Assembly: GCA_905250025.1 (NCBI GenBank)
Contig: CAJNOJ010000124.1
Location: forward strand, 124,001 to 188,000
Reading direction: 5' to 3'
DNA: 64,000 nucleotides
From: Adineta ricciae
Taxonomy: Eukaryota; Rotifera; Eurotatoria; Adinetida; Adinetidae
The position numbers and the translations under genes were made by a program. Positions 54,103 through 64,000 of the stretch are shown here, piece after piece. A model generated the notes under the pieces. That model ran no database searches, was not told where the DNA came from, and saw only the letters and a list, made by a program, of their open reading frames with translations. How positions within the stretch are numbered: position 1 is the first letter of the stretch; each line of letters begins with the position of its first letter.

Positions 54103-56751
54103 ATGATCGAATTGTGTTGGCTAAGGATAATCTTCTTTCAATATCTTTTTGGGAATGTTCAAACCGATTGGCCATCGTTGAACTCATCTAATATTGATCT
54201 GTTGGGTATTTTTCCCTACATAGCCAATCAATCCGAGCCGACACAATGGTCAATACAATCTCATGCGATGTTCAAATCAGCTATTCTACTTTCCCGTCAA
54301 TACGATATACGAATCCAAGGAGAACTGGTCGGTTATGAAACAATTGAAAGCAAGGGCGATGTTGTTACTGCTTTCGGTGACACGTGTGAATTTGTTTCGA
54401 ATTCAACAATAATTGGCATCGTCGGACCATCATTCTCACGCGAATCCCAATATATCGGTCCACTCGTTGGAAAAATCGGTATTCCATTCATTTCGTATAG
54501 TTCAACTGATCCACAACTATCCGATCGACATACATATTCGTCGTTTTACCGACTAGTTCCATCGGATAGCATCGCTGCATCTGCAATAGCTGACCTATTC
54601 CTTCAGTACGAGTGGACAGCCGGAATAATCATATGTCAAAGTGATGTTTTCGGGTCGAACGGTGCCAAATCGATTTCCGATGAATTCACACGGAGAAAAC
54701 TAAGCATCACCGCAACAGTACAATTTGATATAAACACATACGAAATCAAAGGTGATTTAACGTCGATTTTGACCTTTAGTTCAACACGAATTATACTCGT
54801 ATGGGCTGAACCACTCTATATAAATATGATCTTGGCAGAAGCACTCGAGAGGAGTCTTGTCGGTCCACAATTCCTCTGGATATTAAGCACACCAATTTCA
54901 TTAAATTACTTCAATAAAACGTTCAACGAAAATCTGAATGGACTATTCGTTATCGAGTCCGTTACTGGCAATGTGGTCAATGCACCAACCAATGACACTT
55001 TATTGAAATCTGCATATGAAATTTGGCAAACATACGAACCAGAGACATTTCCTGGCTCACAAAATGTAAATTATTTTGCCCTGTTTGCTTTCGATGCCAC
55101 ATGGACATTGATCAAAATGTATGAAAAATTCTGTTCAAATGTTTCATCACCGTGCATTGAGTTTCTCAATAATTCATCCTGCTTCGATCAACACTTACAA
55201 AATTCGGACTCAGTGCTCAATCTAATGAACAGTATGAACTATCTCGGCGTATCAGGTTTAATTGAATTTAATGAGAATACAGCTGATCGAGTCACCGGCA
55301 TTTATTATATTATAAAGAATCTACAACTATCTTCGAACGTTTTGAATTATGTACCCATTTTAGTATGGTCACACGCAACAAATTGGAATTTTTATTCGTC
55401 AACTAGTGTGATCATATGGCCAGGTAATTCTCTAATCGCACCATCTGGTTCTGCTTCGCTTCAAAATGTTCATCTACGACTAGTCGTTACCGAAACTGCA
55501 CCATTCACCATGTCATCGCAATTCATCAATGAATCTGGAGAAAGTCAAATGAAACTAGTTGGTTACATACCTGATCTTATCGAACGATTGAGAATTCGAT
55601 TAGGATTTATACCAGAAGTAACATTAATAGCAAACAAAACATTCAATGAAATTATTGACTTAGTTGCCAATGATGCCTACGATCTATTTCTCGCTCAGAC
55701 AACGATCACCGCTGCACGAAGCGAAAAGGTTTCGTTCTCAAACTCTATCTATGATAACTCACTACGTATTCTCATCAGGAAAGAATTAAAGACTGACATT
55801 GATCTATTAACATATTTAAGATCGTTTTCTATTCAACTTTGGTTGGCTGTCCTTTTCGCGTGTATCTACGCGTCATTGCTTTTGTGCGTATTAGAGCGAC
55901 GAGAAAACGATGCATTACGACATAGATCCATGATTTCATTAATCGCAATGAGCATTTGGTATTCGATTGGCACACTGGTTGGCTACGGTGTTGATTTCCA
56001 TGTTGTCACAGCAGCCGGAAGAGTCTTAACTGTCGGATTGTACTTGTTAAGTATAGTCCTTGTCGCAGCGTATACAGCTAATCTAGCATCGGAATTGACA
56101 ATTTCGAAATCGCAAGATATTATCGATGGTCTTGATGATATTAAAAACGGTAAACTGTCATACAGTCGCATTGGAATACTTGTTGGATCGTCACTGGAGG
56201 ATTATTATTTGCGAGAAATATCCGGTGGAAATAAAAACTTTTATCCATTGAAAACTAAACAAGAAATTTATGATGGTTTACTGAATAACGTCATTGATGC
56301 ATCGATAGTCGATGGAAGCGTTTCGGAATACATTGTTAACAACATTTATTGTAATTTAACATTAGTCGGCAAAGATTTCAATACGAACGCATTCGGAATT
56401 GTTTTTCAGAAAAATTGGCAGTACAAAAATATATTCGACAAAGCGGTTTTATTATTAAGAGAATCTGGTAACATTGATGAACTAAAACGAAAATGGTTTA
56501 AAACAACCGTTTGTTCAGAAACGGCGCAAACAACGTCTCAAGCAATGACCATCGAATCCATGGCGGGCTTATTTGTCACATTCATAATCATCAGTCTACT
56601 CGCGATTATTGTGTGTTTATGGAAACATAGATCGTGTCTCAATTTAACATATATCAAAAAGCTTTTTCTGAAACGAAATATGTACAAAGAGAAACATTCA
56701 ACAGAAATTTCCCGCACGAATCCAACGACAGTAGAAAAGTCCTTATTTTGA
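54103..56751 (+). CDS. Ionotropic glutamate receptor with potassium-channel-like filter
   Basis: Intronless, 882 residues from 54103, where a hydrophobic signal peptide begins ('IELCWLRIIFFQYLF'); an in-frame ATG at 54055 is less likely. About 25-440 is the amino-terminal periplasmic-binding-like domain ('GIVGPSFSRESQYIGPL', 'IPFISYSSTDPQLSD'). S1 has 'LFLAQTTITAARSEKVSFSN' with the agonist-binding Thr/Arg, then M1, the pore loop, M3 with 'AYTANLASEL' (SYTANLAAF variant), S2, and M4 near 835-860. The pore loop reads 'GTLVGYGVDF' around residue 627, carrying the VGYG of potassium channels instead of the usual Q/R-site loop. The bdelloid receptor AvGluR1 is known for such a filter. Predicted: a ligand-gated, potassium-preferring channel at the plasma membrane. 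Confidence 0.87.
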   Translation: MIELCWLRIIFFQYLFGNVQTDWPSLNSSNIDLLGIFPYIANQSEPTQWSIQSHAMFKSAILLSRQYDIRIQGELVGYETIESKGDVVTAFGDTCEFVSNSTIIGIVGPSFSRESQYIGPLVGKIGIPFISYSSTDPQLSDRHTYSSFYRLVPSDSIAASAIADLFLQYEWTAGIIICQSDVFGSNGAKSISDEFTRRKLSITATVQFDINTYEIKGDLTSILTFSSTRIILVWAEPLYINMILAEALERSLVGPQFLWILSTPISLNYFNKTFNENLNGLFVIESVTGNVVNAPTNDTLLKSAYEIWQTYEPETFPGSQNVNYFALFAFDATWTLIKMYEKFCSNVSSPCIEFLNNSSCFDQHLQNSDSVLNLMNSMNYLGVSGLIEFNENTADRVTGIYYIIKNLQLSSNVLNYVPILVWSHATNWNFYSSTSVIIWPGNSLIAPSGSASLQNVHLRLVVTETAPFTMSSQFINESGESQMKLVGYIPDLIERLRIRLGFIPEVTLIANKTFNEIIDLVANDAYDLFLAQTTITAARSEKVSFSNSIYDNSLRILIRKELKTDIDLLTYLRSFSIQLWLAVLFACIYASLLLCVLERRENDALRHRSMISLIAMSIWYSIGTLVGYGVDFHVVTAAGRVLTVGLYLLSIVLVAAYTANLASELTISKSQDIIDGLDDIKNGKLSYSRIGILVGSSLEDYYLREISGGNKNFYPLKTKQEIYDGLLNNVIDASIVDGSVSEYIVNNIYCNLTLVGKDFNTNAFGIVFQKNWQYKNIFDKAVLLLRESGNIDELKRKWFKTTVCSETAQTTSQAMTIESMAGLFVTFIIISLLAIIVCLWKHRSCLNLTYIKKLFLKRNMYKEKHSTEISRTNPTTVEKSLF

Positions 56752-57284
56752 ATACCGATGGCCTGTCATGCTCTATGTAACTCGACAAACGAATGTAATT
56801 CTTTTTTGTGAATAAATGACGTTGACGGTGTGTTCGATGTTAGTACGAGGGCTGTTAGAGTTGTGCAAGTAGTAAATCAAATTTAATTATCTTCTTTGCA
56901 ACATCTGCACGAGACACCTGTCTGTGCAAGTCATGTGGTGCATTTCGAGGACAAATAAGAGATATCACTGTTTTTGAAAGATTAAATTCGACAGTATTTA
57001 TTCGAATTAATCGTTGAGCGCGTATTAACAGTTCAGAGTTTTCGACGCAGAAAGAATTAATTGATAGATATGCTATTTTTTCCGTAAAATCATCGATATA
57101 GACATCAGAGAGTTTCCTATTTTGTTCAAACGAACAGTGACATATAAATGAATATATGCTCATTATTCCAGTTCAGCTAACTCGTGATATTTTTTGTCTT
57201 TAAATAGAAGCGGATTCAGAGAATTTAAATCTTATTCGTTCTGACAAAACTTAAAATAGGTTTTAGATTATCAAGTGATTTGTC
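56752..57284. other. Intergenic region between glutamate receptor and GPCR
   Basis: About 530 bp. A minus frame at 56855-57163 (102 codons) has no recognisable domain and may be chance. AATAAA near 56811 fits the receptor poly(A) signal. Confidence 0.5.
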
Positions 57285-58295
57285 ATGTCATTAGCGTACC
57301 TAAGTCAACAAACAACTATCTATGTGGGGTTGTTTCTCATTGTTACTGGTGTCATAGGAAATAGTTTAAATGTTTTAGTGTTTTCAACTGTTCGTTTGTA
57401 TCGGAGAAATCCTTGTACGTTTTATTTCCTAATACGTTCGGTTGACAACATGGGCTTCATTCTGGTTAATCTGACCGTACGGATTATTAGTGTTGGCTAT
57501 GGATACGATCTAACTCGTACGTCTGTTGTTTGGTGTAAAGTTCGGCAATATCTTCTACTTATTCTTGGTTTAATTTCATTCATGTTATCGTGCTTAGCTG
57601 TCATCGATCAATTTCTCGCAACATCAAGAAATGCTAATTTACGTCGTGTGAGCAACATATCGTGGTCACACCGAATTGTATGTGTAGTGCTAATTGTCTG
57701 TTGTTTGTATGGAATACCTGCTCTTGTATTCGTGGATATTTCACCGAATCTCAAAATCTGCGTGATTGCCAATGCTAACTACGCAATTTATATTTCAGTA
57801 CACGTTTTGAGTTTTACTTGCATTATTCCAGTGTTGGTAACGGTTATTTTCGGATATTTGACATATCGTTCCATCCATTCGACACGAGTCCTTGTAGAGC
57901 AGCAAGTCGATCGACAATTAGTGCGTATGGTCTTATCGGAAGTTGCAATTATCGTTGTATCCATTACTCCATATGGCGTTAACACAGTTTATAGTTTAAT
58001 AACAAGCGGTATGGCAAAGGATACAAATCGGTTGTCTATAGAATCGTTCGCCTCGACAATTACCAGTTTGTTATGCTATTTTTATTACACAGTATGTTGA
58101 AATATCTGCGCGTGTTTACATTGTTGTTTCTGCTTGTTATTTTTTTAGGGAAGTTGCTATTTGTTTTTGCTTTCATCAAGTCGGTTTCGCCAAGCAGTCC
58201 AAAATCGAGTCTTGTTCTGGAAAAAAGAGAGAACAATATACCCATCCAGAGCTTTGGTTACTATGAAAAAGCTCACATTGACGATGGAGAGGTGA
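57285..58295 (+). CDS. Rhodopsin-like GPCR (orphan), two exons
   Basis: Exons 57285-58091 and 58149-58295 join in phase 0 to 317 residues. TM1 has 'GVIGNSLNVLVF' (conserved GN). TM3 ends in 'CLAVIDQFLAT', where the DRY motif is changed to DQF. TM5 carries 'FTCIIPVLVTVIFGYL', and TM6 'EVAIIVVSITPYGVNTVY'. TM7 is interrupted by the intron and continues as 'YLFLLSSSRFRQAV', the helix-8 start. Without splicing the protein would stop prematurely in TM7, so the intron is required. The loss of the DRY arginine (Gln instead) may alter G-protein coupling. Ligand unknown; the fold resembles invertebrate FMRFamide-like receptors. Confidence 0.78.
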
Positions 58296-58955
58296 ACCGG
58301 GTTACTTGACATTTCATTTGTTTTTTTCTTCGTCACATTTGTTGTAAAATTACATGTTTCAAAATGCATTTTTCTTTCTAATTCATGCGTTTGCGTCATA
58401 GCTTCATCTAATTACTTTTTTAATAGATTTCAGTAATTACAAGCCCTGATGAATTTGTTGCCATTTCAGTTCGATGTATGTTGTTGAAGAAGACGATGTA
58501 AAATATTATCTATATCTCAACATTCACGGCGAAAGTACTATGCATGTATATAAGAAAACAGTCGAAAAAAGATTACTTTTTAGAAAAGAACATTATTTAT
58601 GGAATATTGTATATTGTTTGATTATTTAATATTAATAACTTTCTTGAGTATTCTCTTCCGTCCATAATAGATTTCCTTAACCAACATTTCCAGTTGCTAA
58701 ACTTATTTACATTCGACAGGAGCATATACGTATTTTGCACTGATTTGTTTATTCTTTCTAAAACAACATCAAAAGATCGTTCGCCTCATGTGAAACGTTC
58801 TCGAATAAAATATTGACGAGCTTTATATTTAAGAATCTGAGCCTCGTCAAACATTTTGAGTTAGGACATCAACATTTCTCTAGTTTTAGAAAAATAAAAA
58901 ATACTTCTTGTTTCTTTAAAAGCATACGAAACAACTAAACTATTCACCTGGAACG
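58296..58955. other. Intergenic region upstream of mucin-like gene
   Basis: 660 bp, very AT-rich, no recognisable gene or repeat. Confidence 0.55.
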
Positions 58956-60283
58956 ATGAATCTTCTAAAGCTGTTTTGGATAATAACTATCATTGATTCA
59001 GGTTCCTCGATTTTTATTGGATCAATATCTAACGCAACATTCATAGCAACGAACATAATTGAAACATTTTACAACTTAACTTGTCAACAATGTACGTGTG
59101 AAGCTTTGAATATATCGGTCGTTGGATGGAATTATTTTACCTTAAATAACACCTGTCAACTGATTAATAATTACACAGTAAATGATCCTGGACTTATAAA
59201 TTCGACGCATTCGATATTTTTCTTCCGACAAATTCCGTATGAACCGACTTCGACTACAAGTAAATACAGTAGTATTCAACTTCGCGTAATATTTTTAACT
59301 ATTCGAGCTCAGTTCGCGTTAGCTTCTTCCATTTCATTTCCGTTTATTGTAACACTCTTCTCATCTATGATTGAAGATTTACTGATAGGAAATTTATTTC
59401 GTTCTGTTGCAGCCTCATCAACAACATCCACATCGACCTCCACGTCCACCTCCACTTCAACAACATCCACATCGACTTCCACGTCAACCGCCACTTCAAC
59501 AACATCCACATCGACTTCCACGTCAACCTCCACTTCAACAACATCCACATCGACTTCCACGTCCAGCTCTACCTCAACAACATCCACGTCAACCTCAACC
59601 TCGACTTCCACCTCAACAACGTCCACATCAACTTCCACGTCCAGCTCTACCTCAACATCATCCACGTCAACTTCAACCTCAACCTCTACTTCTTCTTCGA
59701 CAACTTCGACAACAACATGTAAGTTTCAAGAAAGACTGATTTTTATTTTAATTTGAATCCATCCGATATTTAAATATTTTGAATAGCGCCATCATGTTCA
59801 ACTCCATCTACAACAGGACAGATTTTCAGTTTTAATTCTGGTTCCGTTGCACTAACTACCTACACGTATAACGCATATACATTTATTGCTAATAATTCTT
59901 TCGCCACCTTAACTTTTGTTATAAAAGGCGAGAAAGGTGGTCAACAGAAATATTGGTTACTAGATGACATATCAGTGACCTATGGGAATACGGGCGTTAA
60001 TGTATTAGCGAATGGTGATTTTGAAACGGGGAATCTATCCAATTGGACACAGTTCTGTGCGACAAATACTAATTGTCAAGGAACGAATGATCGATATGGC
60101 CAAATTACAGGATCAAGCTGCCGTACAGGATCATTTTGCTACGTTGACAAATGCGACAATTACGATTATCTGGTTCAATCATTTCCAACTGTCCGTGGTG
60201 GACAATATATTATAGTTTTTTATTTGAAACTTAACAATGACGGTGCAGCAGATCGATATGTCTACGTACTGTTGAACAATTGA
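58956..60283 (+). CDS. Secreted mucin-like lectin (apple-like domain, Ser/Thr stalk, jelly-roll domain)
   Basis: Exons 58956-59259, 59413-59718 and 59787-60283 give 368 residues. A signal peptide ('LLKLFWIITIIDSGSS') leads to an apple/PAN-like segment with several N-glycosylation sites ('LTCQQCTCEALNIS', 'GWNYFTLNNTCQL'). The whole second exon is a Ser/Thr repeat stalk of about 100 residues, expected to be O-glycosylated. The third exon is a beta-jelly-roll of the galactose-/carbohydrate-binding type with 'NGDFETGNLSNWTQF' and 'GSFCYVDKCDNYDYLVQSFP'. No membrane anchor is seen, so it is probably secreted to the surface coat or gland secretion. Exact sugar unknown. Confidence 0.77.
59413..59718 (+). 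repeat. Ser/Thr-coding TCN-ACN microsatellite filling one exon
   Basis: Purine-poor coding strand built of TCCACNTCNAC-type units, with an 18-bp or longer superperiod. One exon, symmetrical phase 1-1, so length change by whole codons or even exon skipping keeps the frame. The reverse strand gives an open Val/Glu/Asp frame that is a shadow. Confidence 0.9.
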
Positions 60284-60547
60284 ACAAACTATGTTTTTTG
60301 AGTAATAATGTCTGGTTTTCAATTTTACTTTTCATTTGTCTAATAAAAAGCATTTTTCTTCGTCTTCATTAATAAAATGAGTTCGCGACGTTTACTTTAG
60401 TTCTGAATATTGGAAGTGACGATGTGTAATAAAAATAAATACACGTGCTTTTTCTTCATCAAGACTCATGTCATTGATAAGCCATTCCTTTCATATATCT
60501 GTAATCAACCGTTGTAGGTAGATAGTCATTTGCTATCTTTGTCTACC

Positions 60548-63500
60548 ATGTACATCGTTGGTGTTGATGTAGGTGGAACAAATACAGGTAAAACTTTTTT
60601 TGTACTTTGATGAAATCTGTACTTTCGGAATTGTTGTCTATAAGATGCGGTTCTCGTACGAATCGAGCCGGGAATTTGTGAGTGAATGCGGTATATTTTA
60701 TTTGCGTTGTTAAACCTTCCTTTCTTACACATAAATATAGCGCCAGTAATCGTAGCCACAAATAAAACAACGACGACTGCCGATGTATTTTCTGGTATGC
60801 TTCATTCTGTTCGACAAGTCGTTCAAGATGTTGAAGTAACTGCGGTGATGGCTGGCACGACTCACTTCATCAACGCTCTTATTCAGCGACGAAACCTCGC
60901 AAAAGTGTGCATCCTGCGTCTCTGTGGACCAGCTACACATTCCCTTCGGCCGATGTCCAACTGGCCAGATGATTTGAGGCAACAGGTAAAACATGATACA
61001 TGTTCAGTTTTTATCTGAGACGAGAGGTATCGCATAGGTTGATGGTATAACAGCACTGGTCTCTGGTGGATATTTCTATGATGGATCGCCCATTGCTTCT
61101 TTGGATGAAGAGGAGATTCGTAGGATTGTTCGACAAGCTCTTGCAAAGAATATTCAGTCGTTTTGCGTTTGTGGTGTGTTTTCTCCATGTCGATCCGATC
61201 AAGAGAAACGTGTTGCGGAAATCATTCGTGAAGAATCGTCGGATGTGTACATTACAGTTTCGCATGAGATCGCTGGTCTCGGTTTAATTGAACGCGAAAA
61301 TGTATCGATCCTCAATGCATGTCTTCGTCCATTAGCACTTCGTACAATGAAAGCATTGAAACAGGCACTCCCACATGGTTTGCCATTATTTCTTACCCAA
61401 AATAACGGCACTCTATTATCATTGGAACAGTGCGCTCGTTTACCTGTTTTCACTTTTGCAAGTGGATCAACGAATTCTATGATTGGCGCAGCACACCTGA
61501 CAGGTATACAGAATGGTATTGTTATTGATATAGGAGGCACATCAACAGATATCGGAGTAATTATTAATGGTCGCCCAAGACAAACACACGCAGTTAGTTT
61601 CATATTCAGTGTTCATTTCGTATTTAAACTGATTTTCGTGTTTTTCTTTTTGTGATCAGAAAGTTTATCTAGTCGACGAGATTCGTGTGAATGTGAGCAT
61701 GCCTGACGTAGTTTCGTTACCCTTGGGAGGTGGTACAGTCATCCATATTGATGAAGATAACGATACGATTTGTGTTGGACCTGATAGTGTAGGATATGAA
61801 TTACAAACACAAGGATTGGCTTTTGGCGGCCAAACGATGACTACCACTGACATAGCTCTAGCTGCTGGATTGATCACGAAAGTAAGCTTATGCGTCTCCT
61901 TCGATAGAAATACTATGAAGTTTAATTATAGATTGGCCACTCAACTGTAGAAATACCAACATCAGTAATTCGACAAGTACTTGATCACATCAAAAGTACA
62001 ATCAATCGAGGAATTGACCGAATGAAAACGAATCAAGAACCAGTATCTGTCATTCTTTGCGGCGGAGGATCGATCCTTGTTGATATCAAAGAATCATTTA
62101 CTGATGTCACAGAAGTATAAGATTTACTCTGCTTTTCGTTTTCAAAACCTTCTAAAAGGTATTTATTCTGCTTTAGATTATTCGACCACCTCATTTTGCA
62201 GTGTGTAACGCTGTCGGTGCAGCTCTCTGTTCAGTGAGTGGTACCATTGAGTCAATTGTCGATCTTTTACCTTCGTCCATGGATGGAGGATTTCAACGTA
62301 AATTTGAACTTGATCGATTGACGCAAGCTGTTCAACGAAAATGTGTACAGAATGGTGCGCGTTCAAGTACAATTCGTTTAGTCGATATAGAACAAGTTCC
62401 TTTGACATATTATCCAGGTGGATACAAACATCGAGTTCTGCTTAACGCTATTGGCGAGCTTGATCTAATGAAATTAAAAGAGCAACATCAAGAAACTACA
62501 GAGCATTTTTCGTTAACTGATGTGTCACAAGATTTACCAAAAATCCGTCAGTCGTTGAAGTATGCAGTGATAGCCGATAAACAACCGAGATTTGACGAAG
62601 ACGGTGCATGGATCATTGATTCGACTGATATCGAGTACATTGCGTATGGTGTTGGCATATTAGGTTGCGGTGGTGGTGGCGAATCATATCATACGAAATT
62701 ATCGTGTTTAGAAATGTTAAAGACGAATAATGGCAAGATGCGTGTCATACCGCCAGCTGCACTTCATCCATCGTCTGATTTGGTGGCCGTTATTGGTTTT
62801 ATGGGAGCACCAACAGTCTCACATGAACAGTTACCGAGTGGCAATGAATGTTTACTGGCTATCGATACTATTGAAAAGTATCTTTCGAAGAAAATAACAG
62901 CTGTATTTAGCGCCGAGATGGGCGGCGCAAATGGCCTTCGGAATTTATTAGTTGGAACGGTGAAAAATATACCCTGCGTCGATTGTGACAATATGGGACG
63001 TGCATTTCCAAGACTTGATCAGAAACTACCATTTATTCTTGGGCAGAGCGTCACACCTGCGTGCATGTGTGATGTTCGTGGACGCACAGTCTTATATACA
63101 GAGGAAACGATTAAAGACGCACATGAATTGGAAGATGTTTTAAGAAAAGAATGCATTAAGATGGGCTTAAGAGGAGGATTATGTATGCCACCCCTAACTG
63201 GCGAACAAGTTCAAAAATATTCAATACACAATAGTCTGTCTCGTGCATGGTTCTTGGGTAAGTTCATGATTACTTAACTACCAATATAAAAATGAATAAA
63301 ACTAGGTCGAGCAAAGTTTAGTCACCAGAAAGATGTGATCAGAGCAGTGGTAAGAGCAGGCAATGGTCGTATTCTAATATCCGACGGTAAAGTGACAAAC
63401 GTCGAACGATACACTAGCTCTGGTTTTGCTCGAGGCCATGTTGAAATCGAAACGATCTCAGGAAAATTGATAACTATTGATTTTCAAAATGAAAACTTAG

Positions 63501-63778
63501 TAGCTCGATGTGGCGATGAAATTCTTGCTAGTGTTCCCGATCTAATCACTTTAGTTGAACAAGATTCCGGTGAACCATTGTCAACAGAGACTGTGAAATA
63601 CGGTTGTCGTGTCTCGGTGCTTCTTCTCCCGGCACCAGAATCAATGACAACACCGCAAGCACTGAAATATGTTGGACCTGCTGTTTTTGGTTATAATCAT
63701 GAGTTTGACATGCAATTGTTACCTCGCTCTGCAATTCAGTCTGTATGGGATGTGTATTACGAAAACTCTTCTGCGTAA
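60548..63778 (+). CDS. Hydantoinase/oxoprolinase (HyuA) fused to DUF917
   Basis: Exons 60548-60587, 60645-60677, 60741-60985, 61038-61592, 61660-61881, 61932-62114, 62177-63257 and 63306-63778 join in phase to exactly 944 codons. The N-terminus has the ASKHA phosphate loop 'VGVDVGGTNTDAVL'. Then come 'VMAGTTHFINALIQ', the second phosphate motif 'GIVIDIGGTSTDIGVI', and 'VSVILCGGGSILV'. From about residue 580 a DUF917 domain follows ('GVGILGCGGGGESYHT', 'AEMGGANGL', 'DCDNMGRAFPRLDQ'). The enzyme should act on 5-membered cyclic imides such as hydantoin or 5-oxoproline with ATP in the cytosol. Animal OPLAH carries a HyuB half instead; HyuA-DUF917 fusions are found in fungi and bacteria. It therefore looks acquired, with introns gained later. 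AATAAA at 63819. Confidence 0.87.
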
Positions 63779-64000
63779 TTCGAATGGTTGGAGCTATTTT
63801 TCAATGATTTTCCTCTTCAATAAATTTCATTAACACGTATACTCGATCTAGTCTAGACTATATTTTGACAGTCTCTTATATCTCGTCTATACAAACTTAG
63901 GTCAGTCTCATAACTACAGCATTTATCCATCAAAATACTATTTAGTATCATTACTGAAATGGAAGTGGATAAATATCTGTTTACTATACATCATAATTAC
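63779..64000. other. 3' flank of HyuA-DUF917 gene
   Basis: 222 bp holding the poly(A) signal AATAAA at 63819-63824. Nothing else recognised before the window ends. Confidence 0.6.

Noticed and set aside
59309-59739. Minus-strand Val/Glu/Asp-rich and plus-strand Pro/Gln/His-rich frames
   Set aside because: Shadows of the Ser/Thr microsatellite exon in other frames; pure codon-repeat artefacts.
1-64000. Mobile elements, CRISPR arrays, telomeric repeats, viral genes
   Set aside because: Searched by eye for reverse transcriptase, transposase and integrase motifs, terminal repeats, spaced short repeats and telomere-like arrays; none seen.

Overview
The window looks like nuclear DNA of a bdelloid rotifer. 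Genes are small and dense, most have short GT-AG introns of about 45-70 bp, and non-coding DNA is AT-rich. The gene content is metazoan (PSME4, alkaline ceramidase, class A GPCRs, ionotropic glutamate receptor, death effector domain). It is mixed with families typical of fungi or bacteria (YAT amino-acid permease, HyuA-DUF917 fusion, NlpC/P60 peptidase, MDR reductase). ART-TPR proteins, F-box proteins and rotifer-type GPCRs fit too. No sequence search was run, so this is inference.

The window is not one continuous chromosome. Eight single N bases (360, 7529, 13064, 26232, 30524, 36456, 40440, 46431) join nine contigs. After each N the sequence jumps back to a slightly different copy of DNA already present, or still to come, in the window. 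The copies differ by a few percent and keep the same exons, as expected of allelic haplotypes scaffolded with unmerged overlaps. About 17 kb of the 64 kb is redundant, and ORFs crossing an N are artefacts.

Non-redundant order: PSME4/PA200 proteasome activator (-); ART-TPR protein (+); a broken GPCR copy and an intact GPCR (+); alkaline ceramidase (+); prodomain-less papain-like protease (+); MDR reductase (+); GPCR (+); tRNA-Tyr (+) and tRNA-Glu (-); NlpC/P60-like protein (+); a protein of about 2,160 residues with a PARG macrodomain and about 16 PBZ-like zinc fingers (+); a DED-TM-GH18-CBM protein (-); F-box protein (+); fungal-type amino-acid permease (-); glutamate receptor with a potassium-channel-like VGYG filter (+); GPCR (+); mucin-like lectin (+); HyuA-DUF917 enzyme (+).

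Three themes stand out. (1) A 669-residue type II membrane protein joins a cytosolic death effector domain to an extracellular chitinase fold whose catalytic acid is replaced, plus a chitin-binding module. It reads as a chitin-sensing receptor and is the best candidate for an undescribed system. (2) ADP-ribose biology: a probable ADP-ribosyltransferase (ART-TPR) and a PARG/PBZ eraser-reader lie in the same region. (3) Several intronless or intron-bearing genes look horizontally acquired.
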